This document shows positions 31,440 to 40,432 of a stretch of 41,133 bases of DNA, one piece after another. Location of the stretch: positions 1 through 41,133 of IMG/VR virus record IMGVR_UViG_3300026382_000033. One strand, written 5' to 3'. Under the pieces are notes generated by a model. It did no database searches. It was not told where the DNA came from and worked only from the letters and a program-made list of their open reading frames with translations. The position numbers and the translations under genes were made by a program. Every line of letters starts with the position of its first letter. Position 1 is the stretch's first letter. Source of the stretch: a virus.

Positions 31440-31778
31440 CTAAACTAATCTTGAGCGATTTTTATATTCTGTGTATAATTGCTCGCTTTGAAAATAATCA
31501 ATATTATTTATTGTTACTTTATAAAAAATTGTATAACTATTTGGCTTTTTCATATCTTCTATGGTTGAAACAGAAAGCTTCCATTGATATAAACCATTTG
31601 TTATCTCTTCCATATCAAAATAAAATTCCGTTGATGTAAATGAGAAGTCACTTTGCAAAAATAATTTATCTGAATTTCTCATTATTTTTACACTGGCATT
31701 TTGATCCGTCAAAGGTACTGAATTCTTTAACAAATGAAGGGTACAATAGAAATCTATATCTAAAAATATTTTATTCAT
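31440..31778 (-). CDS. Small virion protein candidate, Ig-like
   Basis: 112 residues, mainly beta strands. FYFDMEEITNGLYQWKLSVS and YTIFYKVTINNIDY resemble an immunoglobulin-like or baseplate upper-protein-like sandwich. Late promoter at 31811-31804. Neighbouring genes are fibres. Confidence 0.6.
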   Translation of the reverse strand: MNKIFLDIDFYCTLHLLKNSVPLTDQNASVKIMRNSDKLFLQSDFSFTSTEFYFDMEEITNGLYQWKLSVSTIEDMKKPNSYTIFYKVTINNIDYFQSEQLYTEYKNRSRLV

Positions 31779-31803
31779 TTAAACCCCTTCATCTTTTTTG
31801 TAT

Positions 31804-31811
31804 TATTTATA
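31804..31811 (-). promoter_or_regulatory. Late promoter
   Basis: TATAAATA on the minus strand just beyond the stop of the gene at 31812 and 25 bases before the ATG at 31778. Confidence 0.7.
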
Positions 31812-32351
31812 CTAATTTTTTGCCCATAGTTTTACAGTGTACCAAAATTTAGAATTATGTTGCTCATTAAGGACAGAAAATTCAATGTATTTTTTGTTAT
31901 TGATTGTTATTATTTCTTTTTTGTGCTCAACTTTAGAGGATTTTAATGCAACAGAAAGTCTCGAAAAATTCGCCTTCATTCTTTTATTGCGCGGATAATA
32001 CCTAAACCTAATTTTTGCTAATTTATTTTTGATATCTTTATAAGGCATTAGAATTAATTCAAAACTATTTGGTTTATCATCTATGTTTGCTCCAAATGAA
32101 ACAAGGTTTCCTATTGAGTAATTTTTTGATATAACATATTTTTTATTTTTTCTTTTTAGGTTTTTTCTAATTATATTAATATGAGGATATCTTTTATATA
32201 ATTCTTTTAATTCCATATTAATTTCTTTTATAAGTGTATTTATTTCTTTTTTATTATATTCTATCAATTTCCTCGAATTTTTATTGTATTTTATTATTGA
32301 TTCTAAGCTCAAATCATCTAAACCAAATAAATTTTTATAATTTATTGACAT
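31812..32351 (-). CDS. Unknown basic protein
   Basis: 179 residues, very Lys- and Asn-rich and more AT-rich than its neighbours. Helical N-terminal half (IKYNKNSRKLIEYNKKEIN), beta C-terminal half (FELILMPYKDIKNKLAKIRF). Not recognised. Composition unlike the flanking fibre genes hints at a later insertion. AAGGAT precedes the ATG. Confidence 0.6.
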   Translation of the reverse strand: MSINYKNLFGLDDLSLESIIKYNKNSRKLIEYNKKEINTLIKEINMELKELYKRYPHINIIRKNLKRKNKKYVISKNYSIGNLVSFGANIDDKPNSFELILMPYKDIKNKLAKIRFRYYPRNKRMKANFSRLSVALKSSKVEHKKEIITINNKKYIEFSVLNEQHNSKFWYTVKLWAKN

Positions 32352-32369
32352 ATTTATCCTTTATATTAG

Positions 32370-32399
32370 AAATGACTAGGACATTAATCCTAGTCATTT
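32370..32399 (-). terminator. Terminator after the fibre gene at 32402
   Basis: A perfect 12-bp stem, AAATGACTAGGA (32370-32381) with TCCTAGTCATTT (32388-32399), loop of 6, lies three bases beyond the stop of the leftward gene. The stem ends in a short T run on the minus strand. Confidence 0.7.
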
Positions 32400-32401
32400 A
32401 A

Positions 32402-33298
32402 TTATGCTTGTTTGTAATCTACAACAATATTACCATCTAGTGCCTCTGCAAGTGTTATAACACCTGAAGCATCAACAGTATAGTCATTATCAGTACCTAA
32501 AGAAAGTCTAATACCTGAAGCATATACTCCAAGAACAGCTGTATCACTAGCCTCTATATCACCAATTGTAATAGTTAAGCCATCAGCAGATACTTCTGAT
32601 GATGAATTATCACCGTAGAATGTAGTGTTTACTGCACCAGCTAGCGAATCGAGCTCTCTTAATGCTGCCTCAATATCTGACTTACCTTGAATATCATCAC
32701 CAACTAAATCATAAGTTTTATCAAAGATTGTAGCTGTGCCTGTTTCACCGATAAGATTAATCTCAGCGCCAGTATCACCTGCAGCCCATTTAGTTGAACT
32801 TGAAGCTTTATAGATTAATGAACCAGCTGTACCATCTGTGATATCAACAGTAAGACCAGAACCGTCTGCAGTAGCAACTGTGCCACCTTTACCAACTGTA
32901 ATATTTTTATCTTCAACATCTAGTGTTTCAGAATTAACAGTTGTAGTTGTACCGTTTACTGTTAAGTCACCATTAACAGTAACATTGTTTGAAGTCACGA
33001 TGGCACCACTTGTACCATCTACACTTAATACTTCTGTTCCAGATGTTAAACCAACAACAGATAATTTACCATCAGTAGTTGCCGTAATTTGACCATCATT
33101 ATCAACAGAAACATTTGCGTCTGCTGCATCACCTACGACTAATGTGTTTATTGTTACATCAGATGTAGTGTCTATTTTAGTGCCATCTACAGCACTATCA
33201 ACTATCTTAACCCTTGTAACCGCATCATCCGCTAGTTTAGCTTCAGTTACTGATAGGTCTTTTAACCATTTTGAACCCGTTACTCTTGTAATTGCCAT
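32402..33298 (-). CDS. Tail-fibre/structural protein
   Basis: 298 residues, rich in Asp, Thr, Val and Gly. The segment VTVNGDLTVNGTTTTVNSET then LDVEDKNITVGKG is a hallmark of fibre proteins of T4-like and cyanobacterial phages. N-terminal MAITRVTGSKWLKDLSVTEA and KLADDAVTRVKIVDSAVDGT form a short repeat (x-D-A-V). The C-terminus resembles that of the protein at 25872. G+C is above the neighbours, as in that protein and gp23. Confidence 0.75.
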   Translation of the reverse strand: MAITRVTGSKWLKDLSVTEAKLADDAVTRVKIVDSAVDGTKIDTTSDVTINTLVVGDAADANVSVDNDGQITATTDGKLSVVGLTSGTEVLSVDGTSGAIVTSNNVTVNGDLTVNGTTTTVNSETLDVEDKNITVGKGGTVATADGSGLTVDITDGTAGSLIYKASSSTKWAAGDTGAEINLIGETGTATIFDKTYDLVGDDIQGKSDIEAALRELDSLAGAVNTTFYGDNSSSEVSADGLTITIGDIEASDTAVLGVYASGIRLSLGTDNDYTVDASGVITLAEALDGNIVVDYKQA

Positions 33299-33310
33299 TT
33301 TATATCTCCC

Positions 33311-33359
33311 GTGAATACTTATTCACTAATTTTGCTTTAATAGAATTTACTCTATTAAA
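33311..33359. terminator. Two hairpins between structural genes
   Basis: GTGAAT (33311-33316) pairs with ATTCAC (33321-33326), and TTTAATAGA (33336-33344) pairs with TCTATTAAA (33351-33359). The second, next to the late promoter at 33368-33361, may end the upstream transcript; the first would stay in the leader of the gene at 33298. Confidence 0.45.
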
Positions 33360-33360
33360 C

Positions 33361-33368
33361 TATTTATA
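33361..33368 (-). promoter_or_regulatory. Late promoter
   Basis: TATAAATA on the minus strand, 62 bases before the ATG of the fibre gene at 33298. Confidence 0.7.
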
Positions 33369-33374
33369 TTTTTT

Positions 33375-33905
33375 CTATGACCCCAAAATTGCATATTCAA
33401 GATTTTTAATATCTCTAACCATTGTCTCTATGCTTTTTGGCTGTACTTTTATTATCTGAGAGGTATTCAGGCCATATACCGTATCTTTTGCTATTAAGGT
33501 GTATGTGCCTAATTCAGAAAATGTATATCTAAAATTGTATATACCTAAATTACCAACCCTTGATACTTCTGTTCCTGCAGATAATGTTTCCAATAATTCC
33601 GTTATTGTTATTGTGTTATTAACTATATTTTTTATATAATATATATATGATCCTATCTTTAATCTGTCAGATACTACAAGACCTGTGACATCATCTAAAA
33701 CTATATCAGTATCCCCTTGATTTTGGTTATTTGATGTATTTGTAGAAAAAGAATCGACAGGTTCTATTACCTCTGAAGAAGCAATACCCTCCTCTACATA
33801 TATATCATTATTAATATCATATATGTTTGTCTTAAAACTGCATCCATATCTCTGTGTTATTATCTGAGCTATGCCCTCTTCATCTTGAATAAATAATCCT
33901 ACCAT
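33375..33905 (-). CDS. Virion structural protein candidate
   Basis: 176 residues. DTDIVLDDVTGLVVSDRLKI then YIYYIKNIVNNTITITELLE is a beta module widespread in phage fibre and baseplate proteins (D-V-x-x-f-xxGd-I-i-g). It is followed by an Ig-like strand set (YNFRYTFSELGTYTLIAKDT) and a short C-terminal helix (IETMVRDIKNLEYAIL) that may trimerise. Confidence 0.65.
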   Translation of the reverse strand: MVGLFIQDEEGIAQIITQRYGCSFKTNIYDINNDIYVEEGIASSEVIEPVDSFSTNTSNNQNQGDTDIVLDDVTGLVVSDRLKIGSYIYYIKNIVNNTITITELLETLSAGTEVSRVGNLGIYNFRYTFSELGTYTLIAKDTVYGLNTSQIIKVQPKSIETMVRDIKNLEYAILGS

Positions 33906-33915
33906 TTATACCTCC

Positions 33916-35067
33916 TTAATTTCCTATCATATCAGGAAATATCCAATAAATTTCTTCAGTATTTGAACTTCCTGCTGTTCCTGTTCCTTCATCTTGAATA
34001 ATAACACATTCTTCAAATGAAACAACATATTCTTCATCATTTATTACAACAAGATAATCACCATAAGAAACATCTAATAAAGGACTGCCATATAACCCCT
34101 TTGAAATTGAGACTAAATCGTGTGTTCCCAATAATGTTCCTGTATCATTTATATAATAATAATCAAAACTTAAAGATAAATTTTCTTCCAAAGACTCTTC
34201 ACTAAAATAGAATTTCAATGCACTTTGATTAACCTTATAATCTATAATAAAAACTTCAGAGCCTAGAGAAACTCTAAAACAATAATACCCATCTTCAGAA
34301 AAAGTATAGTTCCAGCTAAATAAATTTTTTCCTTCATCTGCCATTGTCCCAGAAGTTATTTCTTCGTCATCTCTGTAAACAATAATGTCAGGTGTTTCAT
34401 CATCAGACACACCCAAAATCATTATTTTTATGGTATCATTTATGCTTTTACACTTTGTACTTCTTGTTATGTTTGTGCTACTTACTATTGCATTATAAAC
34501 ATATGAATTTGTGCTCAGAGTTCCATTTTTATTTAATGATGTCTGATGAATACCATAAGAACCTGATTTTGTTGGCACAAAATCAAAAGACTCATTTGAC
34601 GTTCTTATTACCTCATTTGTATCTTCATTTTTTACTACATAATAATTAAATAAATTTTCTGACTTTTCTTCTATATTTTGAACTGCAACTTTTATCAAAT
34701 TCTCATGAACATCAAGATTAGCTTCGTCATTATTTTCTGTATATCCTAAAGTAATGTTATTTTCTAGGATATTATCTGCATAATTTAATAAAATATAATC
34801 TGAATATATTTTATTTGTTTTTTCTTCATCACCATATACCTCTATCAAAACTAAATCTTTGTCAGTTATTTTTCCTTGTATGCCTAACATATCTCTGTCA
34901 CCAAGATTTATTTGATAATTCGATTCAGTGCTCAATACAATATAAGATTTTGTCACAAAAGTAGATAGAGTATTATCATAGTACGTACCGTCAAGATAGA
35001 CATCGGAAGATAAAGATGAGTCGTCTTCATTTGTAATGGAGCCATATATGGTATAATTAAAAATCAT
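33916..35067 (-). CDS. Multi-domain Ig-like virion protein
   Basis: 383 residues, beta-rich and acidic, apparently three to four sandwich domains. Recurrent strand patterns include SFDFVPTKSGSYGIHQTSLN and FSWNYTFSEDGYYCFRVSLG, as in Ig-like domains with a conserved G-x-Y. Surface decoration or fibre protein. Ribosome site is modest. Confidence 0.65.
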   Translation of the reverse strand: MIFNYTIYGSITNEDDSSLSSDVYLDGTYYDNTLSTFVTKSYIVLSTESNYQINLGDRDMLGIQGKITDKDLVLIEVYGDEEKTNKIYSDYILLNYADNILENNITLGYTENNDEANLDVHENLIKVAVQNIEEKSENLFNYYVVKNEDTNEVIRTSNESFDFVPTKSGSYGIHQTSLNKNGTLSTNSYVYNAIVSSTNITRSTKCKSINDTIKIMILGVSDDETPDIIVYRDDEEITSGTMADEGKNLFSWNYTFSEDGYYCFRVSLGSEVFIIDYKVNQSALKFYFSEESLEENLSLSFDYYYINDTGTLLGTHDLVSISKGLYGSPLLDVSYGDYLVVINDEEYVVSFEECVIIQDEGTGTAGSSNTEEIYWIFPDMIGN

Positions 35068-35077
35068 ATTCTAAAAC

Positions 35078-35743
35078 TCACTGAGTATACCTATATTTAA
35101 CAGCCACGCCGAACTGAATATGTCCAGACCCTTCTGTTTCTTCAGGTAATTTTATGCTCACACCTATTCTTGCCTCGTCCCCAACTAATCCTAATTGACT
35201 ATCGTCGAGGGGTTCAGGATATATTAGCCCATCTATTTGATCATTTGAAGTTTTGCTATAATCCATTGATGTTTTTGATAGAGTCACAGGAGAAAAACTC
35301 AACCCATAATTATCATATCCTAATCCGTTTGTTTTTACTGCGTCGTTGCTTCTATCCAAATGAATTCTCACGCCCATTTCCGGATTATTGAGAGCAGAAG
35401 TTCTCATAAATTCATAATCATTGGTCGATGTTTGTGGTATATTATTTTCATCTACACCACCAGACCTGAAAAAATTTGGATTATATGGAAATGAAGCATC
35501 CTCTGCAGCAGCAACATAACCTCCCCAATTTATTCCAACAGTCTTAAGATATATGCCAACATCGTATATTGGTTCTGTTCCATTGTGCCTAATATAATAA
35601 AAAATAGGTTCTGAATCAATACCTGTTTCCAAATCACCAAAATCCTCACCTTTTAGGGTTGCGGTACCATCTTTGTCGAAAATTGTATTATTGCTTTCAT
35701 CATCATAACTAATGAGTGATGATGTTAATATTACTTCTGCCAT
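35078..35743 (-). CDS. Structural protein, paralogue of 37134-37775
   Basis: 221 residues. IFYYIRHNGTEPIYDVGIYL parallels DIIITHSATEAITGVKFYFQ in the protein at 37134, and both end with a strand pair after a P-E (IKLPEETEGSGHIQFGVAVK; LFVPESLEDAGKRQIALYTR). Probably paired tail proteins. Its start overlaps the end of the GIY-YIG gene, and a late promoter lies inside that gene. Confidence 0.7.
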   Translation of the reverse strand: MAEVILTSSLISYDDESNNTIFDKDGTATLKGEDFGDLETGIDSEPIFYYIRHNGTEPIYDVGIYLKTVGINWGGYVAAAEDASFPYNPNFFRSGGVDENNIPQTSTNDYEFMRTSALNNPEMGVRIHLDRSNDAVKTNGLGYDNYGLSFSPVTLSKTSMDYSKTSNDQIDGLIYPEPLDDSQLGLVGDEARIGVSIKLPEETEGSGHIQFGVAVKYRYTQ

Positions 35744-37125
35744 TTAATGTTCTCCTTGAATATTTCTGTTTTCCCCGAAATACCTAAATCTATGTTATTA
35801 TTTATAAGAAGTTTGTCGTTATTTTCAAGTAATATTTCCTGTTCCTTGTGATATGCATTTAAACCATTTTGAAATATCTCAAAATTTACAATTTCTATTT
35901 TATATTCCATGTATTCTTTGCCAGAAAATCTGTGCTGTATATCTATTTCAGGATTGTATTTGTGTTTTAATAGACAAACTCCTATTTTATAAAAGTTCCC
36001 AAAAGTAATATAATATAAAATTGTTGGTTTATTTTTATATCTTGCTTCTTGAGATAAATTAAGATGCTTTGAACATGTTTTGCAACAAAGAACAGTGCCA
36101 TTTCCCTTATACCTATTTAATGTGTGTGCAGTCCTGGTGAATTTGTTTTTACATTTGCACACGATAGTGATTTTTGTGTGAGAGTCAAAAATTCCTTTGG
36201 TTAGTAATTTGCAATCATAACTCTCTATAATATTTTTTACATTTTTTGTGGTTTCTCTCTTTTTGGCGTAGTCTATATGACACTGCTTAGAACAATATTC
36301 AGAGCTTAAATCTGATCCTGTGACTTTTTGACAACGTGTGTTTTTACATATATAAGGAAAACCAAGCATCTTTTTCAATCTCAATGAAAAATTCAAGTTT
36401 TCATTTGGTATATGTGTATCTTGCTCATGAAACCAAATAAAGTTTTTTATGCTATCTTCGTAAGGCAAATTAAATTTTACACGATCAAGTTTTGCAAAGT
36501 TTTTTATTGCTTGATTAAATTCGTGTATCCCATAATTAAAATTATTTTTATTTATTTTTTCTCTTAAAGAACATACTTCACAAATTATTTTTTTATTTTT
36601 TATATTAATGAGATTTGAACATGTTTTACAATAAAATTTATTTTTTGACATAAAGATATTTTTGTTCTCAAATAAAATATTTTCATTTATATTTTTGTGA
36701 CGCTCTTTTTTGGATAAAGATGCCTTTTCAATTCCTTCTATTTTGTTGCATGATTTGCATTTTGGAATATATCCTAATTCAACTCTTTTTAGGTTTATCT
36801 TATCTTTATTCCCACACTGACACTCAAAATATATAATGCTTTTTGTGTCATCTATTTTATAAGCATTGTGCTGTAATAAAAAGGTTTTTAATTTTTTTAT
36901 TTCAGTGTTATCTCTCCTATTGCTTTTACAATAATAGCATTTTTTGTCTTTTATGCCATTGTTAAAATCAATTTTAAATTTTTTGAAAGTTACATTTCTC
37001 TTTTTGTGACAATAATCACAAATAAAATCTACTTTATCAGAGAAATTTATATTGTGATTTACATTGAGACCATAAAAAGAAATAATTTTACTTTTTTCTT
37101 CTTTAATCTCTTCATTTGTTCTCAA
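35731..37125 (-). CDS. GIY-YIG endonuclease with zinc-ribbon array
   Basis: 464 residues, Lys-rich and more AT-rich than neighbours. The first 360 residues hold about five Cys-pair modules (CDYCHKK, CYYCKS, CKSC, CKTC with CEVC, CSKQC, CCKTC), probably zinc-binding DNA-recognition units. The C-terminal GIY-YIG domain has ILYYITFGNFYKIGV (371-382), Arg399 and Glu428 (HKEQEILL) as catalytic residues, and SGKTEIF near the end, as in phage members. It lies between two paralogous structural genes, typical of a mobile endonuclease. Confidence 0.8.
   Translation of the reverse strand: MRTNEEIKEEKSKIISFYGLNVNHNINFSDKVDFICDYCHKKRNVTFKKFKIDFNNGIKDKKCYYCKSNRRDNTEIKKLKTFLLQHNAYKIDDTKSIIYFECQCGNKDKINLKRVELGYIPKCKSCNKIEGIEKASLSKKERHKNINENILFENKNIFMSKNKFYCKTCSNLINIKNKKIICEVCSLREKINKNNFNYGIHEFNQAIKNFAKLDRVKFNLPYEDSIKNFIWFHEQDTHIPNENLNFSLRLKKMLGFPYICKNTRCQKVTGSDLSSEYCSKQCHIDYAKKRETTKNVKNIIESYDCKLLTKGIFDSHTKITIVCKCKNKFTRTAHTLNRYKGNGTVLCCKTCSKHLNLSQEARYKNKPTILYYITFGNFYKIGVCLLKHKYNPEIDIQHRFSGKEYMEYKIEIVNFEIFQNGLNAYHKEQEILLENNDKLLINNNIDLGISGKTEIFKENIKWQK
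35799..35806 (-). promoter_or_regulatory. Late promoter inside the endonuclease gene
   Basis: TATAAATA on the minus strand, 55 bases before the ATG at 35743. It lets the downstream structural gene be expressed without the endonuclease. Confidence 0.55.
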
Positions 37126-37133
37126 CCGAAATC

Positions 37134-37775
37134 CTAAAACGTGTAAGTTATCCTAGTATATAATGCTATTTGCCTTTTACCTGCGTCTTCTAAACTTTCG
37201 GGAACAAATAATCTAGTTTTTATCCAAGCATAATCGCCTCCAGAATAACCATCAAAAGGATTGATAACATCCTCTGTGCCTGTTCCGCCAGGTCTACCCT
37301 TATTGTTTAGAGGTCTGGCATTTTCTAAAGTATCCATCCAATCCGTTCTAAATTGGTCGTCTATTTGAGATTCGCTTTCATCTTTATATATTAAATACAT
37401 GCCATCTATAGCACTGGTACCAGATTCTCCTGCATAAGAATCATCACCCCATTTTTTCATTTCGTCAAAGTCTGCTTGTGCGCCAGCAGTATCGTCTGTG
37501 CTAGTAAAACCTGTTCCGCCTGTTCTAACATTCGTTGTAGGTTGAAAATAAAATTTAACACCTGTAATTGCTTCAGTGGCACTGTGTGTTATTATTATAT
37601 CAAACTCTCCTGAACTTTGAGCATTTGTTAGTGCACCTAAGAAAATACCCGTTGTGTTACCATCTCCTGTAAGCACTGTTCCCATTTCAGTTTCTTCATT
37701 CCATCTTAATGACTCTTGTTCTGTTGGTAGATTACCTGCATCTGATGACTGAAAATATATAATTGGCTTTGCCAT
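37134..37775 (-). CDS. Structural protein, paralogue of 35078-35743
   Basis: 213 residues, starting MAKPIIYFQSSDAGNLPTEQ. DIIITHSATEAITGVKFYFQ and the last strands align with the paralogue. A Gly/Thr-rich loop (TTNVRTGGTGFTSTDDTAGA) follows. Likely a tail protein. Its own late promoter is at 37802-37795. Confidence 0.7.
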   Translation of the reverse strand: MAKPIIYFQSSDAGNLPTEQESLRWNEETEMGTVLTGDGNTTGIFLGALTNAQSSGEFDIIITHSATEAITGVKFYFQPTTNVRTGGTGFTSTDDTAGAQADFDEMKKWGDDSYAGESGTSAIDGMYLIYKDESESQIDDQFRTDWMDTLENARPLNNKGRPGGTGTEDVINPFDGYSGGDYAWIKTRLFVPESLEDAGKRQIALYTRITYTF

Positions 37776-37794
37776 ATATTACCCCCTTTATTTT

Positions 37795-37802
37795 TATTTA
37801 TA
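37795..37802 (-). promoter_or_regulatory. Late promoter
   Basis: TATAAATA on the minus strand, 19 bases before the ATG at 37775. Confidence 0.7.
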
Positions 37803-37803
37803 T

Positions 37804-40413
37804 TTATCTCATTATGGTAAATTTGTCTTCTTCTTGCACTTTTATATTGAATATAAAAGGCAAAGGTTGAAGTGTATCATTAATCATTTCTTCAAAGAAA
37901 AGAGATGAATCATTATCTTCTGTCACTAATTGCCATTTACCAACCCTCTGGTCATACACACTAACATTTTCTAGGTGTGATAATTGAGGTCTTATTTGTT
38001 CATTAAAAGTGCCTTCAACACCATCCCATATTATTAGATTTTCTCCTTTTGATAAAATTACTTTCTCTTCTGATCCTTTTTCTCTTTTTCCTAATAGTAT
38101 AGTATATGAATCATCTATATTTTCATAATATAAAACTTTATTATGCATTTCGATGTTTTTGTCAAGCACACCAGGAATAATTACACCCCAATTATCTTCT
38201 TGCTTGTCACTAAAATTGATTAATGATGGTATAGTTATTCCTTTGTCATTTAATTGATTTATAAACGAATTTTCTATTGTACTCACTACATCTTCATCTT
38301 TATTCCAATTTTGTTCCAAGGATGAATCCCAATTACCTGTGCCATCACTCCACCAAGGTAATATGTTATGTCCTTTCGATATAAAATAATACACCAAATC
38401 AAGTATATTAAATTCGAGATTAAATGCTTTTGAAATAGTATTTACAAATAATTCCAAATCAATGGCAAAATCTTTATTAACCGAAACAAAATGTTCTATA
38501 TCTAATCCATAAGCATAATTAAGTTTTTCTACAGTTATTTCTATATTTTGAACCGCATCCATGTTAATTACTGTTTCTACTTCTATATTAATATTTCTAT
38601 TTTCTGTTATTATTTGCAAATATTCCAATACCAATTCATAATTTTTATTGATGTCAGTATTAACTTCAAGATTTATAACATAATCTTTTACGATAGATAT
38701 GTCTGTTTCTATATTTGTTATTTCTGAATCATTGAACACCTTTTTAAACTCAATGGGTAAAGAGCAATCTTTATACAATTCAGATATGTTAAATTCAATA
38801 TCAGCCTTAAAATTGCTTGTTATTTCTGTTATGTCAAATTCAATCTCTGTTATTTCATCTGAGTTTATTACAATGCCAGTTTCGATATTTGTGTTAAATG
38901 TTGTTCCTATTGATGAAACATTTGCTTCTATATTTAATGGTGCATCATTAACACACAGCACAAGAATTTGAAAATAATTATCTTTATAACCTATTGGCAC
39001 TATATATGCTTGATGTTTCATATTTAGTTCATATGGTTTTATCATTTCAAAGTTAAATGGGGTATCAAAATGCGATGCTAATAATGTTTCCAAAGATAAT
39101 TCATATTCTTTGCCAATATTTGTTATATCGTACTCATGATTAAGAATATAATTATCATGATATACCCTAGAAAATTCTATATTTAGTGGATAATCTTTAT
39201 TAATATTTGTTATATTTGTTTCTAAAGATATACGATAATCTTTATTAATATTGTTTACATTATATTCATGGTTAATTGCATAATTATCATGATATACCCT
39301 AGAAAATTCTATATTTAGTGGGGCATTTACTGTTGATATGACATATTCTAAGTCTGTTTTAACGTCACTATTAACTGAAACATAATATTCATGTCCTATA
39401 CTATAATCATCATGATATACCCTAGAAAATTCCATATTAATCGAATCATTATCATTATAAACGCGAATGACTTCCATGTTAGTATTCCAATCAGATGTTA
39501 TTATGGGATAAAATTCCATATTAAGAGGATAAACCACATCATTGTTTCGATCCATTTCAATACTTAATACATAATCTTCTTTTATACCGAAATTAAATTC
39601 AAAAGGAAGTCTATATACACCTGAAATATATGAATCCATTTCAATATTTGTATATTCTATTGATTCATAGCCAGCAGAGTATTCGAAATTTGTTTTACTT
39701 TCTACATTATATACTTTTCGAAATTCCATATTAAGGGGGTAAACTGTATCATCATTTCTATATAATTCAAAATTTAATGATTTTATTGATTCATCACCAT
39801 AAACCCATTGGAAATTTAACTCACCCCTAGCAATAACAGACAAAAATTCCATATCAATGTTTGTGCTATAATCTATTTTTGGAAAAAACTCAAATTCATT
39901 ATTTAGTATCTCCGGATTAGTAACACTAAGAACATCAACTTCAAAATCTGTGCTGTACCAAGGGAAAAATATACTAAATTGAAATTCTTTTTTATTATAT
40001 CCCCATGGTATAAGTTTTGCTTGCAATAATTCATTTCTTGATATAATGCTACTATCAAACATATTATGGTAACTCTGTCTTTCCAATAATGAATACAGGT
40101 AATTATAATCAGTATATAAAGACATTAAATCATCTATCCTAGAAGTATATGGAAATATACCTTCATTATATGTATAGATATAATTTTTCTCTAATAAATT
40201 TAGATTCAAAAATGTATATTTCCCACTCGTCCCTAAGACATAAGAATAATCTTTTGGTTTATAGGTACCCACGGAATTCAAAGCATTATTAAATTCAAAT
40301 TTTTCGGAAAAGCCCAGCTTAGACAGGACTTTTATTTCTAAATTATTGAAGAGATTGAAAGAATAAGAATAATTGATGTTAAATATTCTACTTCTATACT
40401 CTAATTCTTCCAT
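37804..40413 (-). CDS. Giant repeat protein, predicted fibre or baseplate-associated
   Basis: 869 residues, acidic. About 1-156 is a non-repeat head ending in LLQAKLIPWGYNKKEFQFSI. About 157-672 consists of roughly 34 units of 13-16 residues with the pattern [ILMF]-E-x4-[VI]-x-N/D-x3-[LI]-N. A related cap-like segment (KHQAYIVPIGYKDNYFQILV) interrupts it at about 465-490, so there are two repeat arrays. About 680-869 is a Trp-rich beta domain (HNILPWWSDGTGNWDSSLEQ) without repeats. No signal peptide. Among fibre genes under late control it is most likely a long particle fibre or tape-like element. I do not recognise the family. Confidence 0.75.
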   Translation of the reverse strand: MEELEYRSRIFNINYSYSFNLFNNLEIKVLSKLGFSEKFEFNNALNSVGTYKPKDYSYVLGTSGKYTFLNLNLLEKNYIYTYNEGIFPYTSRIDDLMSLYTDYNYLYSLLERQSYHNMFDSSIISRNELLQAKLIPWGYNKKEFQFSIFFPWYSTDFEVDVLSVTNPEILNNEFEFFPKIDYSTNIDMEFLSVIARGELNFQWVYGDESIKSLNFELYRNDDTVYPLNMEFRKVYNVESKTNFEYSAGYESIEYTNIEMDSYISGVYRLPFEFNFGIKEDYVLSIEMDRNNDVVYPLNMEFYPIITSDWNTNMEVIRVYNDNDSINMEFSRVYHDDYSIGHEYYVSVNSDVKTDLEYVISTVNAPLNIEFSRVYHDNYAINHEYNVNNINKDYRISLETNITNINKDYPLNIEFSRVYHDNYILNHEYDITNIGKEYELSLETLLASHFDTPFNFEMIKPYELNMKHQAYIVPIGYKDNYFQILVLCVNDAPLNIEANVSSIGTTFNTNIETGIVINSDEITEIEFDITEITSNFKADIEFNISELYKDCSLPIEFKKVFNDSEITNIETDISIVKDYVINLEVNTDINKNYELVLEYLQIITENRNINIEVETVINMDAVQNIEITVEKLNYAYGLDIEHFVSVNKDFAIDLELFVNTISKAFNLEFNILDLVYYFISKGHNILPWWSDGTGNWDSSLEQNWNKDEDVVSTIENSFINQLNDKGITIPSLINFSDKQEDNWGVIIPGVLDKNIEMHNKVLYYENIDDSYTILLGKREKGSEEKVILSKGENLIIWDGVEGTFNEQIRPQLSHLENVSVYDQRVGKWQLVTEDNDSSLFFEEMINDTLQPLPFIFNIKVQEEDKFTIMR
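38398..39945 (-). repeat. Coding tandem repeat array, about 42-45 bp units
   Basis: DNA coding for the 34 short units above. Most have diverged. Near-identical copies remain: 39151-39189 and 39283-39321 share ATCATGATATACCCTAGAAA and its flanks, and a third, slightly changed copy is at about 39407-39435. The spacing of about 130 bases equals three units, so recent duplication moved three-unit blocks. Confidence 0.8.
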
Positions 40414-40432
40414 TACTATTCTCCTTTATTTT

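Noticed and set aside
38398-39945. Diversity-generating retroelement target or CRISPR-like array
   Set aside because: No reverse transcriptase or template repeat, and units lie inside one open frame with protein-level periodicity.
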